From Sialis fuliginosa (lineage: Eukaryota; Arthropoda; Insecta; Megaloptera; Sialidae), in assembly GCA_961205875.1 (NCBI GenBank), contig OY540810.1, positions 37,510,001 to 37,574,000 on the forward strand: 64,000 nt of DNA, written 5' to 3'. The position numbers and the translations under genes were made by a program. Within the stretch, counting starts at the first letter, position 1. Each line of letters starts with the position of its first letter. Positions 56,905 through 64,000 of this stretch are shown in pieces. Under the pieces are notes generated by a model, which ran no database searches, was not told the origin of the DNA, and worked only from the letters and a program-made list of their open reading frames with translations.

Positions 56905-57016
56905 TCTCTATACATATAAAAATGAATGTTCGTTTGTATGAGGCTTACAGACTCCGGAATTACTGAACCGATTTCAATGCGGTTTTCACCAATAGTTAGA
57001 TAATTTTTCTGTGCAA

Positions 57017-57726
57017 ATTCACGAACGAACTAGTTCAAAAGAGCGCTCCTCCCACGAGAACTAGAGGAACTAGTTCGTATGCTCTTCGCTCTTTTAGTTC
57101 AATAGTTCCCGATACACTTCAAATACACTGTTCTAAAAATGAGATTGTACGATTTTTATGTTTAATAATTTACGTTTTCAATACTTTATTACCAATTTTG
57201 AATTTATTTTACTAAAGATATATTATATTGAATTTTTTTGTTCAAAAGAATGCAATATGTCTGTCAAAAGCACGTGATTTTTATATTATTTTATGACAAT
57301 CAACAAAAAGGAATATCACAGATTTTAGTGAAATTGAAATATATTGTTTAAATTACAATACAATAAATAATGTATCATTGAAAATATATCAAAATTTCAT
57401 ATATATCGAGGGTTCGATTTAAAAAAAAAAGATGATTGCAAATATATACATTTAAAAATATTTATCTTGTCTATAAATTAATAATGAATTAAAAATTGCA
57501 GCAGTTCACAATTCTATTGTTTGATGAAAAAAATAGTAATACAAAATTACTAATTAAAAAATTTAATTATAAATTAAAAATCCAACAATCCAATATATCT
57601 AAATCAATAAATTGTCATCATATAGTTCGGAAAAAAATTCTATGAACTAAAAGAACGAACTAGTTCATTAAAGACCACTGAACTATAGGGAGCGCTCTCT
57701 GTCATGAACTAAAATGCCCAACTCTA
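57017..57726. mobile_element. hAT MITE with GAACTAGTTC motifs, left tip lost
   Basis: Right tip GCCCAACTCTA is intact and related to the TAGAGCTGGGC tips at 35407. Flanking octamers CTGTGCAA (57009-57016) and CTGTGCAG (57727-57734) match at 7 of 8. The left tip (expected TAGAGTTGGGC) is missing, so the element starts at the subterminal text ACGAACGAACTAGTTC. Both ends are rich in GAACTAGTTC variants. Confidence 0.78.
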
Positions 57727-57864
57727 CTGTGCAGTATCGTGGCTATTAATATTTTATGAAAACCTAAGATTTAACATCAAATGACTAAAACAATCTTTAT
57801 CAAGTCGTGTTTTGTTTCCATAATGTCACAGCATGCAACTGTCATTTAGGTATATAAAAACATT

Positions 57865-57953
57865 ATTTAAGAATGCAGTGGTTGCCGGGGTTTTGACGAT
57901 ACGAATCGTGCAGTTTACCGTCAAAAATCACGGCAACCACTGCATTCTTAAAT
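57865..57953. repeat. tight hairpin related to family F
   Basis: ATTTAAGAATGCAGTGGTTG and its inverted complement enclose a further stem (GGTTTTGACG and CGTCAAAAATC). The centre CGATACGAATCG is itself palindromic. It shares its tip text with 4242-5023. Confidence 0.75.
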
Positions 57954-58172
57954 GAAATAGAGCATAGTCATGTAATACAGAATTCAATAATTTACGGTTT
58001 CAGTATTTTATAATTTGGGTCACTATGATCACGTTTCTTTCAAATATTTTGTCGAACAAAAAGATGATTTTTGACACATGCTAACAATTAAATATTTGAA
58101 ATATATTGATTGAAAAATTGAAATATATTAACAAAAATGTCATTATATTACGGATATTGAATTGTTTAATTA

Positions 58173-59108
58173 TACAGGGTCAAATCAGGTAGAACAAATT
58201 TGAACAGGTGATCGAGAAAAATATTTCAAGAAAAAAAGTTCACAAACATGTGTCCGGAAATTTTTTACGAGAGAGCTACAAACTCTCAAATATTTTGTCT
58301 GAAATTAGTTTTTATTTAATATTTTGATAACCCATTGTGAAACAGTTATAAATTATATTATTATAATCGGTTTAGTATAAACACTTAACCGATTATAAAT
58401 AGAAAGATCGAGTGAAAATTTTGAAATCGTGGAACATTTTTTCTTTAAAAAATAATCACAAAGTTTTTCGTATTTTCGATAATAAAACAACTTATAACAA
58501 AGATACAACGCATTTTATTCATTATTGAATAAAAATCACAATTGCCATGAAAAACTATTTTTGTTAATCGAGGCGTCAGCCAAAACTACAACAATCACTT
58601 GAGAACAATATTAAAAAGTCAAGTAAGCTTTGGAAAAAAGAATACTTGATGTTTAAAATTTTTATATTTATTAAAATTCGTTGCTTATTTTGTTAATGTA
58701 TAACAACAATGCTGGTTTTAGGGAGGGAGGCTGGGCGACTATTCTGGGTTCCAGTTCAGAAGTGGCGGCGGACGGCCACATTGAAAAACTGATTTTTTTA
58801 GGAAATAATTAAGAACAAAAAAAACTAGATATAACTCAATGGGCCCACTGGTTGAACTGGCCCCATATATCCCTGGTCTAAATAATTATTGGTTGATACT
58901 GGAAATCGATAACACGTATAATATTAAACCGGGTGTCAAAAAGTACTGTATCACAATGGGTTCTCAAAATATTAAATAAAAACTAATTTGAGACAAAATC
59001 TTTGAGAGTCTGTAGTTCTTTCACGAGGAGTTTCTGGACACATGTTTATATAATTTTTTTTTTAATAAACTGTTCAAGTTTGTTCCACCTGATATGATTC
59101 TCTCTGTA
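58173..59108. mobile_element. TIR/foldback element with TACAGG tips
   Basis: Left TACAGGGTCAAATCAGGTAG and right inverted partner ending CTCTCTGTA, flanked by TA. The inverted arms of about 240 bp (with TGTCCGGAAATTTTTTACGA and its mirror) surround a unique centre with TGGGCCCACTGGTTGAACTG. A related copy is at 62165-62720. Confidence 0.78.
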
Positions 59109-59890
59109 TATCAAAAAAAAAATTAAATTTCCAATTGTTATGGTGTAAAAATAAGATTTGTTCTTAATTTTTTAATAATACTGTAGCCCTAAATATGTTT
59201 TCTTCAAAAACTATCTGAACTTAGCTAATAGTATTAAGATAATACAGTATTGTTTATGATACATGCACTATAATATATATGTAATGTATTGGTGCTTTTA
59301 TTTCGAGTAGTAGGCATTCTTTTATCTATAAAAATGTATACAATCTTCTCTATTGTGAATATGTCTAGATGCTGTTTGTGATTTATCACATTTATAATTT
59401 GACACTAGAAATGTAATTAAATTCGATCAAGAAGCTTTAAAAATTACAAGATTTGTAAAAAATTATATTTTTTATAATATACCTACTTAATGTATGACTC
59501 TACGCTTCTACTATTTAAGAAATACCATATAAAATATTAATTTAAGATAATAATCTATCTAAAAAATCATATATACATTGTTTTAATTATTATTATTAAT
59601 TTAATTAAATGCTTTTTTTTAAATTCCGGCCGGAATCGTAAATTCCAGTTCCGGTTAACCTATTTTTGATTTTCTCAATAACTACTGAAAGGATTTTATT
59701 CCGGTTTTCACTAATGGAGAGGTAAAGTTTAGATGTATAAATTTTGTATATTTTGTGTAAATTTCACGAAGCCGAAAAAAAACAAATCGCGATGAATCGT
59801 GTGTTGTGGGCGAGTTGGGTGGGCATGATTATGATTATTTATGTTTAATTGAATTAATATCCCCGGGTTACACCGGGTCCATTGCGCTAG

Positions 59891-61030
59891 TTTATAATAA
59901 TTTATAACAATGTATTTTATCGGATCACTGAATACATTTAATTATGAAAATGGATGGGGTTAGCGATTACTTCCTGTAAAAGTTTTCACAATAGTCTACT
60001 TTGTTTTGCTTGGTCTTGTATATATAAAACTTTAATTATACTTATCCCGTGGTTTTCTTCAAAACTTCAGCATGAGATATAATCAAAAGAAGCTCAAAAT
60101 AAAGCTCTATAAGTATCTCATATCGATATATATATATATATATTAATATGATGAAGTGTTGAATCTTCATCATATTAATATATTCTGTACATTGTTAATA
60201 ATATTGTGTCGGTATTACCTGATAAAAATGTCGTCATTGGGACTTTCTTATACGTGGTACTAATTGAAAGTGTTCAGTGTGAGTGTGTATAATTATATAA
60301 AATAAATATTTCTGGCTAATTAATGAAAAATAGAAAAATATAATTGGACAAATATTATAGAATCAACATTCTCTACTACATTTAATTTAAATCTTTTTTT
60401 CGGGTATATTTATGTTTAGAAATAATAAAACGGACATTCATTATAAAACAATATTAAAATAAAATATTTTTCTATTTGGCATAGTATCAAAAAAAATTGG
60501 AAAATTATAAATTGAAAGAAAATCGATCCAAAATATACAAATTCATCCTTTTATGTATTGTCTTTTTTGAGAGACCGATAAACAGACTCACAGACAGCAT
60601 AGCAAAAATAACTAGACTAAATGGGGTTTGTTTTCAAAAATTTACTACAATAAAATGTTCGTTATTTATTTTTTTGCTTAAATTCAAGTTTCATTCAAAA
60701 TATTTGTATCGCCGAACCAAACATTCTGTATATTTGTGACGTTATACTAATCTATCTTTATATCCGTTTGTTCTTTTTTGTATAGATTTGAATACATACA
60801 TTAATTGATTTATTAACTAATTATTATTTAATGAAGCTCTGATTTGCAGTCTATTAAACCTCCTATAACATTAATAAATGATTATGATGTTATAAATGAA
60901 CTGTAATTTGATAAATATTATTATAAATGAATTCATTAAAATTTAATTTATAACACCATTTCAATTAAATGAAATAAAGAATTAATTATATAGACCACAT
61001 ACCTAGTTGCGTAATTTTATTTTATAAAAA
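59891..61030. other. unassigned AT-rich DNA with a family E scrap
   Basis: 60220-60290 carries GGGACTTTCTTATACGTGG of family E. The rest, including the frame at 60497-60739, shows no domain. Confidence 0.45.
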
Positions 61031-61648
61031 AAAACGGCCAAGTGCGTGTTGGGCACGCACTTGATAGGTTTCCGTAGTCATTACGATTTATAAACAAGAG
61101 TTATTTCAACGACATTTAAATGCAAATATATCGTGACTGAAGGGTTAAAATCAAAAGGTCATATAACATTTTTTGTTGCATTTTAGGAGACCTATCTAAA
61201 GATACCCCATCAATAGGGTAAGTGAAAAAAAATTTGAGTACAATTTTCAGTCTATGGGAGGGGGTCCAAAATAATTTTGACAGTGTTCGTTATAATTTTC
61301 AGTAGAAGTACTAATTAAAAGCTACATTCTGATTTTTTTTCAGATTTTTTTAATTGATAGTTTATAAATTAGAGGGGGGGGGGGGGGGGCGTTCTGATCA
61401 CGACTTTGAACGCAAATATATCGTGACTGAAGAGTTAAAATCAAAATGTCATAAAAAAAATTAAAATTTTTTTTTTGAATAAAACAAAAATGATACGATT
61501 TTTGAAAAAAAAATTTTTGGACTCACTTCCATAGACTGAAATTTTTTTTTTCGAAAATCGTATTTCTGTTTCTGGGTTTTCAGTCGTTCATCTTAATCGG
61601 ACATAGCGAAACTATAAGGTTTCCTAGTTTTCTACGGAAACATAAAAA
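61031..61648 (+). repeat. family G dispersed element, longest copy
   Basis: Starts CGGCCAAGTGCGTGTTGGGC and ends TAAGGTTTCCTAGTTTTCTA with CGGAAAC. It contains two similar internal blocks (GCAAATATATCGTGACTGAA at about 61121 and 61412). An uninterrupted run of 16 G lies at 61374-61389. Non-coding. Confidence 0.7.
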
Positions 61649-62164
61649 AGGTATGATGATTTTAGAACAATGTTATTCTTCTTTGATGTTCAAAAGCATA
61701 AACATTTTCAGATACATGCATTTTTTTATAAGATTATTATTTTCTTTGTAACGTTAAAACATTTTTATACGGTAAAGAACAAAAATGGTACTGTAAAATC
61801 AATGTTTTAAATGATACCTAATTTATTTTTCCAATGAAATGTATTATTTTGTTTGCCTTTCAGATAGGTTTTCGGATATTTTATATTTATATGTATACAA
61901 AAATATACATATATATTTATGTATCTTTTTCATTTTTGCTGAATTTATCTAATTTATATATGTCGAGAAAATACGAAAAGAATAATGCCTTAGATATTTT
62001 TATATCTGATTTTTATAATAACAAGATAAAAAAGAACGAATGATATTATATATATGTATTTCAAATAAGGTATAGTCGCCAAATACCGTCTTCTATTTTT
62101 AAATCTTATATATTTTCCATATAAAGAATGATTTACAACTAGTGTTAAAAAATATATCGAGGAT
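61649..62164. other. unassigned AT-rich DNA
   Basis: TATA-rich low-complexity DNA near 61880-61960. No gene supported. Confidence 0.5.
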
Positions 62165-62720
62165 GTTATTTTAAACAAAAAACTTCATATGAACATATGT
62201 CCGGAAATTCTTTATGAGGGAGCTACAGCCTTTCGAAAACATTGCTCAAAATTAGTGTTTATTTAATACCTATCTAGAGAACTCAGTGTGATACAATTAT
62301 GAACTTTAATAACCGGTTTATTATTAATACATAAGTGTTATCTATTTCCAGTATCAAACAATAATATTTAGACCAAGGGTGTATGTGGCTAGTGGGGCCG
62401 CCATTTTATTAAGTATTTTTTTGTTCTTTAATTTTTTCCCGAGTTGTGTTCTTGTAGAAGATTATATGACTGAAAATAATCAAAAATATACCTTGTCCTT
62501 AAAGAGCAACAAAAATAATTGATAAAAATCGGCGGGCTCACTGGCCTCATACACTCCTGGTCTAAACTATTATTGTTTGATACTGGAAATCGATTACACT
62601 TATTGGGGTTCTCTTGATATTAAATAAACACTAATTTTAGGCAACATTTTTGGAAAGCTGTAGCTCCTTCATTAAGAATTTTCGGATACATGTTCATATA
62701 TCTACTGTAAAAAAATTCTA
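62165..62720. mobile_element. decayed copy of the 58173 foldback family
   Basis: Shares ATGTCCGGAAATTCTTTATG, TTTGATACTGGAAATCGAT and CTCCTGGTCTAAA text with 58173-59108 in the same order, with inverted arms at each side. The extreme tips are not recognisable. Confidence 0.65.
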
Positions 62721-62801
62721 TTCTTCTGTAGATTAAAAAAAACTTATCATTTTCACTATAAATCCTAATTCCTCATAAAGAAATCACCTTAATTGCTACC
62801 T

Positions 62802-62979
62802 CAGTGACGTAGTAAAAAAAAATTTTGGGATGAGGGGGGAAGTAAGTACCTACATATGAGTTAAATTTTATGAAGGTATTTTGAACTAATGTTTTCTCAA
62901 AACATACGATATTTAAGAGCACTGAATATTTCAGAGGAGGTTTCATCCCTCCCCCCTCCACCCCGTTACTACGCCACTG
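62802..62979. mobile_element. 178 bp hAT MITE
   Basis: Tips CAGTGACGTAGTAA and, inverted, CAGTGGCGTAGTAA. Flanking octamers TGCTACCT and TGTTACCT match at 7 of 8. It contains G-rich text (GGGATGAGGGGGGAAG) and its pyrimidine-rich partner (CCCTCCCCCCTCC). The 79-residue frame spanning it is incidental. Confidence 0.8.
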
Positions 62980-62987
62980 TGTTACCT

Positions 62988-63477
62988 TGTGTAAAAAACC
63001 TTCTCGCCACATTTCTCACATTAAAACTAAGTGGAGTCTGATGGAACCATGTCGGTTTTTGCCACCACGCACGTACCAGGAACACCAACCCTACGGGCTA
63101 TCATTTATCAGCAATTAAGACCCAAACGGGACACACTAGCGTGAAGTTGGCACCTGATGTACAGATGAGAATTTGATCCAACCAAATCTCCCTGTAAACT
63201 TATGAATAAACCAGCATCTACAAACATTTAAATAGTATCCATTTCACTTTTCGTCAATCAATTATATTATTTAGTAAAAGACCTTTCTGAGAAAACAAAA
63301 TTATTTTATAAACATACATATTCGATTTATCAATAAACTTTTATACCCGCCCTTGTTTAAATGGATGTCGAAATGTCGCCATATTAATTACGTGAAAAGA
63401 GGTTACCAAATAATAGAGTACATTTTTTGTCAACTCTTCTATATATACCTACTTACTTATAGTATTATTATACTATA
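62988..63477. other. unassigned DNA with a GC-richer stretch
   Basis: 63030-63200 is less AT-rich than its surroundings and may be a retroelement 3' region or captured DNA. I see no reading frame or poly-A structure that decides this. Confidence 0.35.
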
Positions 63478-63536
63478 CTAGCTGTTATCCGCAACTTCCT
63501 AGCTCTTAAAGTGGCCAAAACTGGTGCCAGTACCTA
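63478..63536 (-). repeat. Helitron-like end abutting a family A tip
   Basis: CTAGCTGTTATCCGCAACTT resembles a reversed insect Helitron 3' end. From 63501 the text AGCTCTTAAAGTGGCC and ACTGGTGCCAGTACCTAA is the terminal 36 bp of family A. Confidence 0.5.
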
Positions 63537-64000
63537 ATGTATGTACATTTTTGGTACATTTTTTATACCACGCTTATGTCTCAAAAATATAACGTAATAG
63601 ATATTTGAACAAAAATTTTTTTTTTCCTTTTTTTCTTGATGGGCTAAACAACCGCTAGTATATTTATTATTTCTAAAATATAACTGTAATTTGAATCACC
63701 AATTTTTCTTAATAAAATAACTATAATCCTTTTTGAGATAATAAATACTCCTCTGAAACTTCGTGAGTGGATTCATTTTGGCGTAACCTACAACTTTTTT
63801 ATCTTCTAAAATTGATGTGGCATGCGTCAAACATGTTTAGGGCGTAGGTCAGGACAAAAGACCCTTGATTTTTGTAGGTCAGTATAACGATAACATTTAC
63901 TATTATTTATCTAGCAATTGTGCAAAAATCAACTTGTTATTTATAAATTACATAACATCATGAATTTGACATGTTGAGGTTGTAGGTCTCGCTAAATGCC
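63537..64000. other. unassigned AT-rich DNA
   Basis: No feature recognised up to the window edge. Confidence 0.5.

Larger units (their letters stand above)
56905..59890 (+). mobile_element. candidate non-autonomous Helitron containing nested elements
   Basis: TCTCTATACATATAAAAATG after an A at 56904 is the usual 5' start of insect Helitrons. CCCGGGTTACACCGGG followed by CTAG and then T (59887-59891) fits the 3' hairpin and CTRR end. If joined, the element is about 3.0 kb, of which about 1.7 kb is later insertions. The phrase CGGTTTTCACTAATGG at 59700 partly repeats CGGTTTTCACCAATAG at 56980, so two Helitron fragments are an alternative. No Rep-helicase coding sequence. Confidence 0.45.

Noticed and set aside
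62773-63012. 79-codon minus-strand frame beginning MWREGFLHKVTQW
   Set aside because: It reads through the whole 178 bp hAT MITE including both tips, so it is transposon DNA in translation.
1-64000. tRNA genes, tRNA-derived SINEs, rRNA and bacterial-type promoters or terminators
   Set aside because: I looked for box A/box B pairs, rRNA-like GC-rich blocks and similar signals and found none that hold up. Reading by eye could miss diverged SINEs.

Overview
The window is strongly AT-rich eukaryotic DNA, almost certainly from an insect with a repeat-rich genome. The evidence is the kinds of relic it carries: hAT and PIF/Harbinger derivatives with MADF remnants, a Penelope-like GIY-YIG gene end, Helitron ends, many foldback MITEs, and a short CCTAA run matching the insect telomere unit. 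I cannot fix the order from sequence alone. I found no host protein-coding gene, rRNA, tRNA or CRISPR array. Nearly all longer reading frames lie in transposon DNA or are chance frames. This is an intergenic (or deep intronic) graveyard of mobile elements nested in one another, separated by AT-rich DNA I cannot assign.

Layout. 0-7 kb: two hAT MITEs packed with GGTTCGGGTT-type motifs, then a 2 kb inverted-repeat element with smaller repeats inside. 7-13 kb: a tandem duplication, a non-LTR reverse transcriptase scrap, Helitron and dispersed-repeat pieces, and a Harbinger-type MITE with a MADF remnant. 13-20 kb: dispersed families and two near-perfect foldback elements (849 and 457 bp) carrying AAGGTCA-type motifs. 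21-25 kb: a hAT relic with a Harbinger MITE inside it, and a small MITE with TAA target duplications. 25-34 kb: dispersed families, a CACTA-like element with ACACAC-type subterminal repeats, a hammerhead-like motif, and a hAT relic interrupted by a foldback MITE. 35-42 kb: a hAT MITE full of TCACG motifs, and a Penelope-like endonuclease end followed at once by a hammerhead-ribozyme-like sequence.

The standout is 42.95-51.84 kb. An 8.9 kb foldback element with TAA target duplications has two inverted arms of about 1.42 kb. Its right arm was later split by a 5.78 kb composite made of two near-identical hAT relics bracketing 4.4 kb of cargo. The 8 bp target duplication CCAATATG is present only at the outer ends of the composite, and the left arm still holds the unoccupied site. 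The cargo is dominated by an 18-copy, 184 bp satellite framed by short inverted repeats.

52-64 kb: more copies of the dispersed families, a second Harbinger MITE with the same MADF remnant, a candidate Helitron holding three nested elements, and further foldbacks.

The genes do not work together in the usual sense. The logic is of parasites: non-autonomous elements keep their ends and subterminal motifs, while coding sequence survives only as broken pieces. Family labels A to G are mine, used to link copies within the window. Boundaries rest on terminal inverted repeats (TIRs) and target-site duplications (TSDs) read by eye.
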